A DNA stretch of 64,000 nt from Flammula alnicola (GCA_015499995.1 JADNRV010000003.1:248001-312000), one strand, 5' to 3'; counted from the stretch's first letter, positions 31,156 to 44,110 are shown. Program-made: numbers and translations. The notes: generated from the letters alone by a model not told the origin.

Positions 31156-34100
31156 CTACCGTCGGAGGACCCTTCGACTCCAATAAACAATCCTAGATAT
31201 ATTTCCACCCGCCCACGTCCATACCTCTTCGAGCAGCCCGTCCAAACCACCGCGTTCGTCCCATGAAGGTCGATGATCGGGTTTTTCCGTGGCAATGAAC
31301 TTGAGAACGTCCTTAACAGTAACTAATCCTGACAAGACTCCATGGTCTTCTACGAGAATAGTACGGGGCCTAATTTATGCAAATAAGCGCCGAGCGAATC
31401 AGCGACGTACAATTCACTCACCCCATCCGTTTGAAAATCTGCATCACTATCTCCAGCGGAAGGTCTGGAGATACCGTCATAGGGGTCTAGTTATGTTAGA
31501 CATGGGCCACTGACAACATCGTGTTTCTCATACCTTATTCACCCACGGCCAGAATTGGATGCCCTCTCCAGCCGTGGTGGGTGCAAAATACTCTTCAGGT
31601 TCATCATCTTCGTGCACCTCTGGTGCCATATCAATGTCATCATGTTCTCGGTGCCTTGCGGTAAACAAGCAGGGAGTATTTGCTAGTCGTCCTCGATTTT
31701 TGCGAGCTCGCTCTGGGAACACACCACTATTCAATAACCTATTCGGCCCAATCAAGAGTGCTTGGCGTACCGAGGACGTATCGTATCTCGCTTCTATCTA
31801 TGTACCCCACCAGGGTCAAGGAACCATCCGAGGAAACAATGGGAAAGCCTTTGAAATTGGTTGAAGAGAGAAGCGACTCTGAATAGGGAGGCGCGGTAAG
31901 TGAGAATATAAACACTACGGCAGTAATTAAAAACTCACCAACATCCTTGACACGCATGCCAGTTTCTGATAGGGTACTCAGGTCCTTTCTCATGACAGTG
32001 GAGACTCAAGATTACTAATTCAGATGACAGTCGCTTTAGCAGAGGGAAAACTCACCGGTAACGTTGTAAACATGATCTTCCTTCTCAAGGAAGGGAAACC
32101 CGTTAAATCTGATCATTTCATCGGCAATCCCATTGGTGCCGAGGAAGTCTCCCACAGCTTTAGTCACAAGAAGGACGATCTAAGAACCAGCATTCTCAGA
32201 AAATTGATAAAAGATGAGATTGATCTGAGAATTTTTTACCATTGTCGGTAAAATATATGTCAGAGCTCCTGTCAGCTCAAACATGATAACCACAACAGTT
32301 ACTGTGATTCTCATGACGCCACTGTATATGATAAGTTAACCGACCAGGCATGAAGGGAACATATCTATGATGTCATAGCTATTCTCACCTTAGAGCTGCT
32401 GCAGCACCAAGGAAGGCATATGTGCCCGGCGTAATACATGGTACATCTGGGGCGCAGAATTTGAAAATCCCAGATTGTGGGTATGCCCTGGTTAAATGAC
32501 TCAGTAAATATTTTTTGACGGCTGCTGGAGCGATTAAAACCCCACCTGTACATAGCTTTTACCATGATCCCGACCATCCTGCCGAAAGTTGCTCCAATAG
32601 CCATCGAAGGGACGAAGATTCCAGCGGGTACTTTGCACCCATATGTTATGACGACGAGGCCGATACGAATGATGGTGGCGAGAAGAAGGGAGTTGGATAT
32701 ACGCCACTGGGCAGACGTTCTAGTAGTAATTGGTGAGGACAGCGGCAAAAAAATATCTGGCCCACGTACTGGCATAGGTCGAAGACGCTACCACCACCTT
32801 CACATTCCTTGAAGAGGATGGCCATGCTAGACGTCATATCGATACGAAGGAAGCGATTGAAATAACCGATGAGCGCGGTAAGGGTAGCTAAAGTCACTGC
32901 TTCCGCAACGCCATGATTTGATAAGTGGTTTCGGCGGAAAGCGGCAACTTGGAGGTTGAACTTAACGACGAAGGCTCCATAAAGACCCTGTCATTTGAGG
33001 TCAGAACCAAGGCTTCAGCGAGACAAGAATCAACCATTTCAACGCACCCCGAAAATACCCAAAATCACGAAGAAGATGATTTCGAAGAAGTGCCAGTCCC
33101 GATCATAGGTAACTTGGAACAATACAAGCTTTCCAGTTCGGAAGGGGTTCATTGCCTACCGAACGCAGTTGGTGAGTAGAATAACCCCGTCGACGGAAAT
33201 ACCTGATACTAACAGATAACGTGAAAGTGGCCACCAGGGCGCAGAATACGCTTCTCCACATCGTTCTGATACTGAAAGTGTGACTCATTTCCTGAACAAT
33301 AATTCACTTGGTTTGTGGACAGAAAGATACAGGTAGAACGCAGCTTACCTCAATTGAGAATAAGACCCCACCAATCGGCGAACCGAATGCGACTGCGACT
33401 CCCGCTGCACTGGCTGCAGTGACAATCTCTCTCATTTTACCTGAACAAAATTTGGCATGGAGTAATTATTTAAAGGGGAGAAAATGGAACCAACTTTGAC
33501 TGCGGCGGAAATCGTCGAACAAACCAGCAACGAGTGACCCAATACAGCACGCGACGTGGACCGAAGGGCCTTCTTTACCGACTGACAGCCCCGACGCGAT
33601 GACTAGTGGCTAAACAGCCACGTTGAGAAGAAGACCACCTCATGAGCTAACTGACGGACTTACAAGTGTAATACTTTTAATGAAGAATGTCGCAAATCCG
33701 AGGAATCCTTGCATGACGAAGCCAGCTAGGATACACTTAATTTCCGAGATGCCTGATCCGGCAGCGTATTTTGCAAAGGAACGGACCAAGTGTGAGGCGA
33801 TGAAGGAGAAGGTAATCTAACAGAAACAGCGGCGAGTCAGTGAACGGAAATGCAGCAGGCGGCACCAAGCGCCGAGAGGAAAAAGCAACCCACAGCGAAC
33901 ATAACGAAGATCATCCACCGCGCCAGTGTAACATGACTCCATGTATGCCATGAGTCGCACCCGTCAACCTCCTCTCCTTCGATTTCCCAGCAACAGAACT
34001 GCTGATTCAACCACCATCCGTCTGAACAGTAACCCATTTTGATATCGGACAACCATTCGCTAACGATTGACACAATGGCTGCATTTAAGCCAATGCATAC

Positions 34101-34518
34101 CCCTGTGAGAGTGGGAGATTCGTTCATGAGTAGATTGTATGCAGTAGGGATTATGGCTCTCACCAATGATGCTCAGCACAAACCAGGTCTGTCCTGCGTC
34201 CATCGCCTTCTTCACCTGTGCCCAAAGCCTGGACACCGTCCCCAAGCCGCGGGGACTCCGACGGGGTATATAAGAGGTTCTAGCATGTCGCAGGCGTCTC
34301 TTTCTTTCTAGTACTGAGTCCTGGATCCAGTCTAAAGAGAGAACGCGACCCAAGTTTAACAGGCGCTGGCGAATTTGAGCCGGCGAGAAAGTGCACCTAT
34401 AGTTGTGAAATCCTCATAGCGACTGCAGCGAAGGGTTCAGAAACACGTCTACGTTGAACATTGTTACTACTGACCGGATTTCCTCGAGTTCTTCGTCTTC
34501 AAGTTCTTCGGGATCCAT
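31156..34518 (-). CDS. CLC-family chloride channel / Cl-/H+ exchanger with CBS domains
   Basis: Large multi-exon gene with short introns; start [15 protein letters not shown] at 34518, stop TAG at 31156-31158. Exons 1-3 join as [23 protein letters not shown] selectivity-filter motifs are all present: [18 protein letters not shown], then [15 protein letters not shown] with the gating glutamate, then [37 protein letters not shown] is also standard. After the membrane domain come two CBS regions ([16 protein letters not shown]...[10 protein letters not shown] and [18 protein letters not shown]...[16 protein letters not shown]). It resembles fungal Gef1-like exchangers, which acidify Golgi/endosome and vacuole with V-ATPase. 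Exact exon borders were checked only in part. Confidence 0.9.
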
Positions 34519-34952
34519 ATGACTGAGCTGTTCATTGAGCACAATTCAGACGCGTGCCGCGCCCAGTACTTCGTTGAAGTTCGGCATGCTTAGGACCCTT
34601 ACCGTGAGAACTTGGTATCCTCATTTGGGCCTATAATCAAGTGCACTTGCAGAGATTCCGAGAAATAAATGCCTCAAAAATAGTGCTCAGAGAGTGCTGA
34701 GAGAGGCTTCTACTCGTCACCAATAATGGTCCAAATGGGTATTAAAATTGTTCGAAAAATCTGCAACAATCTAGATAACAACAACAATGCTTGAAGTGAA
34801 GTGTGCAACAGTACGGGAAGGGTATACAATGAGAGTAGAAGAATCCTGCCTCCATCCGACAGCAAGCGTAAAGAGATCACCAGTCCAAGATATCATAAAT
34901 TCCATCCCCAAGAAATTTGACCCGTCAAGTTGCATTACATGAAACAGATCAA

Positions 34953-36632
34953 TTAGAAGGAGTTGCCAGCCTGTGAATTGATCCTGCTTTCTAGGTTTCT
35001 GAAAATGCAAGTAAATCATGAGTTCTGGATGATGGGTGTACTCGAAACCGAAAGTGGCAAACCTGAGAGCGGCCTCCTTCGCCATCAACTCCTGCCTTTT
35101 CTCGTTGATCTCTCTCTGTACCCTCACTTCGACCTCGCGCAACTAGAACGGAAGAGCAAGGATCAGTATTGGAACGTCACAGTTATTGATCTCGAGAGAC
35201 ACGCACTTTCTCCTCTTCACGACGGAGTTGCTCTTCCTTGATTCTCACACTTTGGGTCGCAAGTTCTGAAGGTAGAATTTGCGAATCGCGAATGGTTGAA
35301 TCCGCACTCCTCGACAATTTCTCGGTACGGTACGTTTCGTAGAGGACGTCCTCAGTAAGAGATTTCAGGTCGTTGAGATGAGAGCTGTTGCTAGGTCAAT
35401 ACACTTGTTGACTTATGGAGAGAAATAACAAACGAACCCAAGGATGGCGCCACGAAGCCTGACAAAGTCTGAGTGGTGAGGGTTGTCGACCTCAACGATA
35501 CCCCAAGGATATATCCTAGCGCGGACTGGTTCTCCGTCCAGCTCGATCTCTTCTTCCGAACCAACAACAGCGAAAGGTAGAAGAGCCTATAGTGCATAAA
35601 AGTAAGAATTCACAGCCTGCAGTACTCAGGAAAAATGAATCTCACGCGCAGTTCCATGTTGTCCGCAATGGTCTCTTCGTCGTCTTCTTCAACATCGTAA
35701 GGGAAATTGTAGATTGGGATTTCGTAGTAATCGATATCTTCCATGATCTATGAACAGAGATATACGCGAGAAACAATGAAGAAAGCGAAGAAGAAAGCGA
35801 AGTAAACACACCCTCTTTTTGAATGCCTTAAGCTCTTTAGGAGTCAAGGAATCAGCCTTTCCAATAACAGGGATGACGTTGACGCGTGGCGATAGTCGCC
35901 GCATCAATTCAATATCCATTTCCCTCAAGCTTTCAACGAGAAGTACAAGTTAGGAGCAAATTATCTAAGAAATCATAGTTCTATTACTCACGCGTGGCCA
36001 GTAGGAGGGATAAAATAGAGAAGAGCATGCACTCTGTTGTCTCGGAAGCGTGGGTTACGCTTAATTCGAGACTGTTCAGCGAGAATATCATCGTATTGAC
36101 GCTCGAGGTAGTTCATAATTTCCTGGAACCTGAGTTGATTCACATCTTAGCGTCCGGGGACCACCAATGTAGGAGAGGAACCAACGAATGTTCATTGTCA
36201 ATGTTATCTCCGAATCCGGGTGTGTCAACGACGGTAAGAGCAATACGAATGCCATCCTCCTCGAGTTCTGTATATAGGGAAGGCAACAGAGAAATTAGAA
36301 AGAAAAAAGAGTTCAGTCCGGTCAACGTATAACACTAACCAACGTTGGCGGGTTTGATTCTGATACCCGTTTCAAGGTGGGCAGTCTCTACAGGCTCCGG
36401 CTCCTTGTGTTGCAGGACGTCGGACTCGCACAGCGTGTTTACAAAAGTTGTACGGCCCGTGCCAGACGCGCCTGCAGGAATGCACAACGTATATTTAGTA
36501 AATCCGTATACGCACCAGTGTTATGGTGCAGAATAAGGCGACGCGACTGCAATGCCCCAGGTGCTTACCTACGACCATGATCGTAAACTGCACACCCTTG
36601 ACTTTGTTCCTCCTGCGTCCAGAAATGGGCAT
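34953..36632 (-). CDS. septin, probably Cdc11/AspA type
   Basis: Multi-exon gene (first exons 36569-36632 and 36340-36471), start MPISGRRRNKVKGVQFTIMVV. Walker A reads GASGTGRTTF, with Arg where most septins have Lys. Further motifs are VVDTPGFGDNID (G3), GKADSLT (G4) and a septin-unique region around IYPWGIVEVDNPHHSDF. The C-terminus is a coiled coil (EEQLRREEEKLREVEVRVQR). The basic RRRNK stretch before the GTPase domain is the phosphoinositide-binding region. Septins polymerise into cortical rings and filaments at septa and growth sites. Group assignment from the P-loop variant and short coiled coil is tentative. The last exon ends at the TAA 34953-34955 after an intron; the alternative read-through frame ends later. 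Confidence 0.9.
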
Positions 36633-37789
36633 TTTGTTCGAATTTTCGGGTGCGACGAAGGGTGAAGACTGCGCTTTAATGGGGGTGGTTAGATAGCACG
36701 GGAAGGATGGGTGATTCTGCCAAAATTTCGGGTACTTATGAGTTGCGTAAATAGGCTTTAACGGTTGTGAAGTTGCAGTGATGCGCTCGGACCCCTTGAT
36801 AAGGTGGCGTCTGATTATAATATGCCCAAATACACTCTCCTTCATTTCTTGTCCTTCAATTTTTACATTGCCCCATCCTTTGTAGTCTCCCTTAGGCAGA
36901 CTTCGTAAACTACCGATATTCAGTGGCTGCTGGCATTCAATTCCCCCCAAGATTTGGCATCCCAATCCTCGAGAAATTATTCCTGAAGCGGGGAGCATAT
37001 GGCAACTCCGAGGTATGTGTCAACAGTGAGGCGGATGAATTGCGTAAAATCGAGAGGAAGCAAAAGATGGTGATAATCAGTTCTCGAAGTAAGCCTAAAC
37101 AAAGTAGCTCAATTCCTAGCTCATTTCTTTCGTTTCCTCGATTACATTAGGTTGTCTGCTTAGCCTTGATTACCGTGGACGCTCCAACCTCCACGCTAAG
37201 TACTTGAACTTCGAAGTTTCTTTTTTATGCGTACAACGTCCATTCGCGCCCTTTCGTGGTGATTCAATCGCAAGATTTTCAAGTCATACGGTTTAGACCA
37301 GAGCATCTTTATTATAGGCGACTGTCCTTGAATTTGAAATATACCCCAGCAGACCTCCAGGATATTTCACTACATATAGAGGCCTGGCAACCCAGTCTGC
37401 ACGCGACTCGCAGACGTTAAATGTATAATTAGCCACCTATGTCGACCATAGAACCGACCATATATAAGTTGCCTGTTTTTCCGAGTTTGTTTTCCTTCTA
37501 CCTCACAACAGTCAGAAGTATCTCCACTCTCCGTTCCCGCAGCATGAACATCGAAACATGATCACAACCCCGTTCAAGACCGTGTTATAGCGCTCGTTGT
37601 GCGCCGACACCTCATCAAATCAATGACATGTGTACATGGAAAAAAGCAGGGTCACCAGGGTCACCAGGGATGCTCGTGAAATTCAACAAAAAGCGCTCCC
37701 ACTTCCTTTAACATCTCCTTTTTGTCTCATCTGCCTCGCTCCATTTGTTGCAAGTAAGCACTTCTGAATCCTGAAAGCAACTATCAGCG
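36633..37789. other. 1.16-kb divergent intergenic region
   Basis: Upstream regions of the septin (minus) and the dehydrogenase (plus). A TATATAA-like box lies near 37460. A pyrimidine-rich tract precedes the 37790 start. No ORF with recognisable content. Confidence 0.45.
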
Positions 37790-39363
37790 ATGAGCCACAT
37801 TCCCGACGAAGAACTTTTCTCGCATTCAGACCAAGTCAAAGGCAAGGTCGTTGTCATCACCGGTATGTGTATCTTATTGTCCAAGTCGCGTTGAGTGTCA
37901 CATTCGGTCTGCGCAGGTGCTGCTAATGGCATCGGTAGAGAGACAGCGCTTCGTTTTGCCTCATACGGGTACATATGTCACGGTTCTTCGTCTAGAAAGT
38001 TTTCACCTCGCGTTCGCTCATTATATTTGTCTCATTCATAGTGCCAAAGTGGTCATTGGTGACCTGGATATTGCGGGCGCGTCCAGCGTTGTAGCAGAGA
38101 TCGAGAAAGCCGGAGGGTGCGTCTTGCTTCTCAGCCCCATCAACTTCTTGGTTGAGGCTATTTGGCACCTTGCTCATAAATGTTAAACACTCATGGTCCC
38201 GGGTTTGTAGATCTGCAGCATGCATAAAATGCAATGTCACCAAGTTCGAAGAGCAAGTGGAAATGTTTGAGCTGGCAATCAAGAAGTACGGTTCAGTGGA
38301 CATCGTTGTATGTCTGCATTTCTCCTTTTTCGTACTCCAACTAATTTTTGTGGCAATCATTTGTTAGGTACCCAATGCCGGGGTATCTGAAGTTGGTACA
38401 TTCCGGGAGCTCGAGTTCAAGGACGGCAAACCAGTGAAGCCAAAAATGGCGACCTTCGAAGTCAACCTGTTCGGGGTGCTCTACAGTGAGTCTTCCAAGA
38501 TATATCAGGGTGGAAAAAGGAAGCAATAAAGCAATTCCCTCCTTCAGCTGCCCATCTGGCAGTGTACTATCTCCAAAAGAACAAACAAGAGGGCGACCTC
38601 AAGTCACTTGTTTTCATTGGTTCAGTAGGTGAGTACGACGATATCTTATTACTAGTAGTAATTCTTGCTATTGCGTATGTCTGACGATTTCTTGCCCTCT
38701 CTTTCAGCGTCATGGATGGGCATACCCATGGGCGAAATGTACTCTGGGTCCAAACACGCCGTGCTCGGCGTCATGCGTGCTTTGCACCCCATTTTGGAGG
38801 ACAAAGGTATTAGAGTAGGCTGCATCCATCCCTTCTTCGCCGGTATGCATTCACAGTCTTCTATCACGGATCTGATTCAAAATATTACTCGAATATCTGA
38901 TAATCGCAGACACCGCCATCGTGCCTACTCCAGTAAAACTCTTCCTAGCAGGTATACCGCTGACCCCCGTTCCACGTGTGGCAGGAGCCATCTTCTATGC
39001 TGCCACCGATCCAGACATGGCCACCAGCGGCTCGGCATATCTCCTCCTCGATGATGGCCCTGTGTTCATGGTGCCCAAGGAAGAGTTCAAGGAGGGTGTG
39101 TACAAGATGATTGACGACAGGTCAAACGCAATACGGGGGTACGCCATTTTTTATCCATTTATATGCGCGGGCTGCTGATTACGCTCTTGGGACATTACAG
39201 AGCACTAAGTGGCGCGAGGGCATGGTTCGCATTCTTGCGTGACGTCTGGCGCATCACTGGCAAACCCGTTATTGGTGTCGGCTTGACCGCCGCACTAGCC
39301 AAGGTCGCTTGGGATCACAAAGATTCGATAGAACAGTACCTCCGCACACTCACTCACAAATAA
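37790..39363 (+). CDS. short-chain dehydrogenase/reductase
   Basis: Nine exons: 37790-37862, 37917-37968, 38042-38116, 38211-38307, 38368-38485, 38548-38628, 38708-38842, 38910-39138, 39201-39363; 340 aa. Classical SDR motifs: VVITGAANGIGRETA (TGxxxGIG cofactor loop), PNAGVSEVG (NAG), GSVASWMGI with the catalytic Ser, and YSGSKHAV with YxxxK. An acidic residue after beta-2 (GDLDIAG) points to NAD rather than NADP. A 60-residue C-terminal extension follows the SDR core (FLRDVWRITGKPV) and may be amphipathic or membrane-associated. It is closest in pattern to 15-hydroxyprostaglandin dehydrogenase-like fungal SDRs. The substrate cannot be named. Confidence 0.88.
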
Positions 39364-39739
39364 GCGATGGATTTAGGCTGGAAACATTGCTACAGGTACT
39401 GCATAAGACGGGTGGGCATTTAAGGGTCTTTAAGATAGCAATGATGATAATATTAGTCTTGAGATGTGAAATACAAGGACAGGTTGTGACTGGAGATTGA
39501 GGGTGCCTGAGGGCTGTCCGTCTTGGAAATAAAATAAGTATAGTATGATGTACATAAAACTCTGAGCGTAAACAAGCAGAATACACGACCTCGAACAACA
39601 GACAGGTAGTCCTACGATGACCCCGTCGAATTCTTCACGTCTCTGCATAACACAAAACAGAAAAAACACATGAATATCGCGTCGGACCACGTATAAATAG
39701 TACTGCAGTACCGCAGCACTACAGCACTGATATAGCAAC

Positions 39740-40818
39740 CTACCTGCGACTGTTCTGCACCCGGATGAAGAGCCAGTCCACGGCAGCTCTGACGCCTGTC
39801 CTAGAAATGCAACAAAGGGAAGGCACGGTCAGATGACGGTTTCAGGTTGGAGACTGGAGAAATCACAGAAAAAAAAGATAGGTAGAGCATGAAAATATAG
39901 TACATTCCAGAAATCCAGAAAAGAATGAAGACAATAACATACCCTTCGAGGGCAGACACACCCATGACATCCAAGCTTGCTATTCTTTCTCTTCGCATTG
40001 CTGTGTCATTGTTATCCGACTCGCCGTATCTTGTCCTCCGCGCGCTCTCCATCTTGCCCTGATACCAGTCCTCATAATCATGTCTGATCTCATCGACGGA
40101 GAGACTATGTGGTGAGTCTTGCTTATTGGCCACCAGAAGAAGTGGTATACCCAGAATTTGTGGGTTCGAAAGAACGCCATCTATTAGGGTCTTGATCGGT
40201 GAGTGGTTGAGCTGCAAGTGGGGCGAAATATTTGTGATATGACGTACCGAACACTTCCCAACCCTCGCTCAGACGCTCGCGGTCCTCGGCGTCGATAACG
40301 TACACGACGGCGTGGCAGTCGCCGTAGTAGCGATGCCAGATGTTGCGGATCCCGCGTTGGCCGCCTAGGTCCCAGAACTGGAGGATGGTAGAGGGTAGCA
40401 CAATTGTTCCCGCTATAATAGTTGATGTTGGTTTGTATGAGAAGGACATAAAGTTCAGACGCACTGTTCTGCCCGACGGTAGGCCCGATTTTGTCTGGAG
40501 AGAGCCCGGGGACATCGTTATAGAGGGTTTTGATCTTCTCGAGGAAGGTCTATGTATGCTACGTCAAGCGAAAACATGCATATATTGGCAGCAAAGGGGC
40601 AAAAGAGGACTGGTGTTTGAATGAACGCAGCCTCGACCGAGATGAAGTGGTATAGAACGCACAGTTTTGCCTGCACCGTCGAGGCCGATGATGATCACGG
40701 AGAACTCCTCCTTCCTAGGTAAAGTAAATGGAATATCTTAGTTGTTTGTCTGTGAAAATGAGCAAGAAGTAATATACCTGGTAAGATGTTCATGTAGGCC
40801 TTTCAGTAAATGGTACAT
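39740..40818 (-). CDS. ARF-related small GTPase, ARFRP1/Arl3 type
   Basis: Minus-strand multi-exon gene starting MYHLLKGLHEHL at 40818 (exon 1 is 40778-40818) and ending DWLFIRVQNSRR at 39740. GTPase motifs: GLDGAGKTTFLEKIK (P-loop), PTVGQNIGTI (switch I), FWDLGGQRGIRNIW (G3) and LLVANKQDSP (G4). The family-specific Met-aromatic N-terminus, instead of a myristoylated Gly2, matches yeast Arl3 and human ARFRP1. These are N-acetylated and recruit Arl1 and golgins to the trans-Golgi. An insertion of about 40 residues follows NKQD (DEIRHDYEDWYQGKMESARR). The gene lies 113 bp from the divergent V-ATPase gene. Confidence 0.9.
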
Positions 40819-40931
40819 CGGGACAAGGACAACTTCGGTGACGCGACCTGACTGTGATCAACTGCGACAGAGCCAAACAACTTTCAACTCCTTTGCTCAT
40901 CGACTTCCTCGTCGTCGTCCGTTCATTCATC

Positions 40932-42021
40932 ATGGGCTACTCGACGTATTACTCCTATGGCCTACCTACGTTTCTCATAATTGTCATTGCTCTCTACCTC
41001 CTCTTCACCGGTATGTCTCGTTTGATATTTGGAAGCATCGAAGCAATTCTGACGGCACCTCTACCACCACACTTGCTTTCGGACCTCTATCCCTTGGCTT
41101 GATATGCTGTCGTTAACTATTTCTATGTCTCTCTGCCTGCAACTCGTCATTATGATACCTTGGAAACAAACCGGATTCACCTCCCAACCACACCTAATAC
41201 CCGACTCACCAGGTTCCGGAGAAGCATTCAACGTCGGCCGTTTCCTCGAGGAATCCAATCCCTACGCATGGGGAGCCACAGGCATTGGCCTCTGCATTGG
41301 CCTTAGTGTCCTAGGTGCTGGTTGGTGCGTTCTGTATCGTAACATCGCCCGCCCATACGGAAGCTAATTTAGCGCGGTCTGCAGGGGAATCTTCGTCACT
41401 GGTGCTTCGATCCTCGGTGGAGGTGTGCGCGCACCCCGAATCACAACCAAGAATTTGATCAGGTTCGTACTGGTTTTCATTATCCTTCGTGTATTTTGAG
41501 TAGAATTTGACATGGTATGCAGTATCATCTTCTGCGAAGTTGTCGCTATCTACGGCGTCGTACGTTTCTTTCGGTTCTCTTCCCCTAATCAGAACGACAC
41601 TGACCTATTTCATACAGATCATAGGCATCGTCTACTCCTCTAAACTTGCCCCACTCGCCTCCGCCGAACTGTATACTCCCGGAAACTACTTCACTGGCTT
41701 CGCGCTCTTCTGGGGCGGCCTCACCGTCGGCGCGTGCAATCTCCTTTGCGGCGTCTGCGTCGGCATCACGGGTTCCACCGCTGCCCTCGCCGACGCGGCA
41801 GACCCAGATCTGTTTGTCAAAATTCTTGTGGTGGAAGTGTTTGGAAGTATCTTAGGTCTGTTCGGATTGATTGGTGGGTTTCTTTTTTTGTGTCTCTTTG
41901 AGGAGCCTTTTATTTATTCTCTATCGTAGTGGGCCTCCTGATGGTCGGCAATGCAGGCGACTTTGCAGCTGCTACAGGCACAACGGTTGCTCAAGCCGTT
42001 GCCTCGCCCTTTGTGCATTGA
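40932..42021 (+). CDS. VMA16: V-type ATPase V0 proteolipid subunit c''
   Basis: Six exons: 40932-41010, 41213-41324, 41385-41462, 41523-41559, 41618-41873, 41930-42021; 217 aa, normal for c''. Segments: [20 protein letters not shown] (extra first TM of c''), [60 protein letters not shown] with the proton-carrying Glu, and a last helix pair ending [14 protein letters not shown]. The protein is part of the c-ring that pumps protons into vacuole and Golgi. Intron 1 (202 bp) is longer than usual here; an extra small exon inside it cannot be excluded. Divergently paired with the ARFRP1-type gene, and its product works on the same membranes as the CLC exchanger. Confidence 0.93.
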
Positions 42022-42581
42022 GCGCGACAGCGAATATTTTGCTGCATCTAGTGAAGTGACATGGGCTGGAGCGCAGGACTTGAGAGAGAGAGGAGGTTGG
42101 GTAAAAGCTTTGAAGATTGACGTGAAGAGGATTGTGACCTATTGCCATCACCTCGTCGCCCTCTTTCTTGCCATCGTCATTCCACCACGTCGCCTAGTTT
42201 ACCTTGCTCATACCAGCCTAGCTTGGCTTAATTTATCAACGCGGACTTGGACTTTCGCTCATGAATCACCCAACAAATGAACAAAGTACAGGCGCAACGT
42301 CAACTAATTTGAGATAACGCTAAGTCTGGAATCTCCAACGTCAAACCCTACAGTCCATTGGAAAGCTATGCAACGAGTCCGATCACACTATTTACCTGAA
42401 CAGAAAAAATTCCTACGACGATGGCTATCACCATAATCCTATACGATATCCAATAAAGATCCAGTCCTTGTCTTGCTCATCTACATTCCTTTCCGTCCAG
42501 GCGCACTTTACATTTAAATTTGAGGTTACATAATTGCCCACATCCTCCTGCCTCCCATCTCATATGCCACTTAACTTGTGA
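42022..42581. other. convergent 3' intergenic region
   Basis: 560 bp between VMA16 and the CUE-domain gene. A plus-strand open frame (to 42280) is the shadow of the VMA16 3' region. No other feature. Confidence 0.45.
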
Positions 42582-44110
42582 TTACTTGTTACCAGCAGGT
42601 TCTGATTCAAATGGATTCTCCGCATACTCGAGGTCCTCATCGTCGTCATGGTGCACTAATCTCGCAGTCGGCATTGCCGAAGACGCTCCCCCAGCTCCCG
42701 TCGCAGTAGCAGGTGCACTGGGGTCTCGCAAGAGCGACACGGGTTTCTTCGGGAGGAGTCCCAGCTTCCCGCCATCAAGGGTCGTCCCGATCTGCGGAGG
42801 CGGTACGGCCGCAGGCTGCGGCGAAGGCTGGCGTTGGAGTTGCTGGTGCGTCGTTGTTTGTGCGAGAGGGGAGGGGGCGAGGGCGAGGATGCTGGACCCT
42901 CAAGGTCGTACCCTTGCAGAGGAGGCGGCGTGGGCCCGGGCGATGGAACTGTCGACGATGGTGCAGACACTCGTTGCGTCGGGTTGGGGTCATAATACGC
43001 CGGCTGGTGCTGTGACTGCAGGGGCGGGGTAAAGTAACCGCCAGTAGCAGTACCCGCAGTAGGTGGACTCCACGTCTGCTGTTGACTCCATGTCTGCTGT
43101 TGACTCCATGTCTGCTGTTGCTGCGGTGCGGATGATGAACCGTAGGCTTGTCCCGATGGAGTGGTCCGGCCTTGATCGAACTCCTGAATCTTAGCCTTGA
43201 CTTTAGAAAACAGGTTTCCTATAGTCTTCTTCCCGCCTGCGAGTGGTGAAATAGAAAGGGTGTGGGAAAGGGTTGTGCATTGTCAGTGAGTTACACATGA
43301 CGCCAAGCGCAGGAGCACAAAGACGGTATGACAACAGAATTACTCACTCTCGGCGATCTTGGTAAACTGCTCTTGGAATTCGCTCGGCCTATCCTGCCCA
43401 GCTCCTTGTCCTGGGCCGTAAGCCTGCCCAGGCTGCGGAGACCATCCCTGCGGCGCAGATGCCTGGCGACTTGAGTGGTAAACCGCAGGCGGCGGCGGAC
43501 GATCGGGATGCGCCTGCATCCACTCTTGCGTCTGCTGCTGCTGTTCTTGTAGGACGAGTTGTCGGGCGAATTGTTCGTCGAGCTCTTCTTGTGACTGGAT
43601 AAAATGATTACGATGAATGGTAAGAGGACTTTAGCAGGGATGAGATAAGAGGGAAAGAGATGGACGTACCAGGACGGGTGCCTGCTCTAAAGCTGTTGGC
43701 GGGGGCGCCTCGCTGCGATACTCTGGGTCACTCATACCAAGCAGGATATCGATTGCACGATCCTGGTTTCCACCGGCCGATTCGAGGACAGATTGCCTGT
43801 ATGTATCAATGAAATGACGTAGTCAAGAAAAGAAGGAAGTGGTCTCGTACAAGATGAGATCATCATAGTCAGGGAACATGCCACGGAGAGCGACGATACG
43901 GGGGTCGTTGACAGTCTCCCGCTCTCGTTGAGGAGGCGATTGGGATCCTGAACGAGGCTGAATGGTTACACTGGGTGCCGGTGGTGGCGGGCTGGCAGAA
44001 CCTGACCCGACATTGGTAACAGGAGGGGGAGGCGTGGAGGAAGCAATTAGATTGGGAGGAGGACCATCAGGAGGGTTAAACGAATATGAGTTGGGTGTTG
44101 TTTCTGACAT
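42582..44110 (-). CDS. CUE-domain ubiquitin-binding protein (Cue5-like)
   Basis: Start MSETTPNSYSFNPPDGPPPN at 44110. The CUE domain spans the first intron: VNDPRIVALRGMFPDYDDLIL then QSVLESAGGNQDRAIDILLG, with the MFP and di-leucine signatures for ubiquitin binding. Then follow a helix EEQLDEQFARQLVL-like segment (SQEELDEQFARQLVLQEQQQQ), an IGNLFSKVKAKIQEF helix, and long Pro/Gln-rich tails. The minus-strand C-terminus LEYAENPFESEPAGNK (TAA at 42582-42584) has the NPF-like ending of yeast Cue5, a proteaphagy/aggrephagy adaptor. The frame between about 42780 and 42930 is unclear: the CUE frame and the C-terminal frame differ there. This needs either a longer intron or an indel. Confidence 0.8.
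43065..43120 (-). repeat. three 18-bp tandem repeats encoding QQQTWS
   Basis: In-frame direct repeats within the CUE protein gene; each unit encodes Gln-Gln-Gln-Thr-Trp-Ser. Units differ by one base, so expansion is recent. Confidence 0.85.

Noticed and set aside
36495..36998. 167-codon ORF extending the septin N-terminus upstream
   Set aside because: The upstream part lacks septin features; MPISGRRRNK before the GTPase domain is the natural start.
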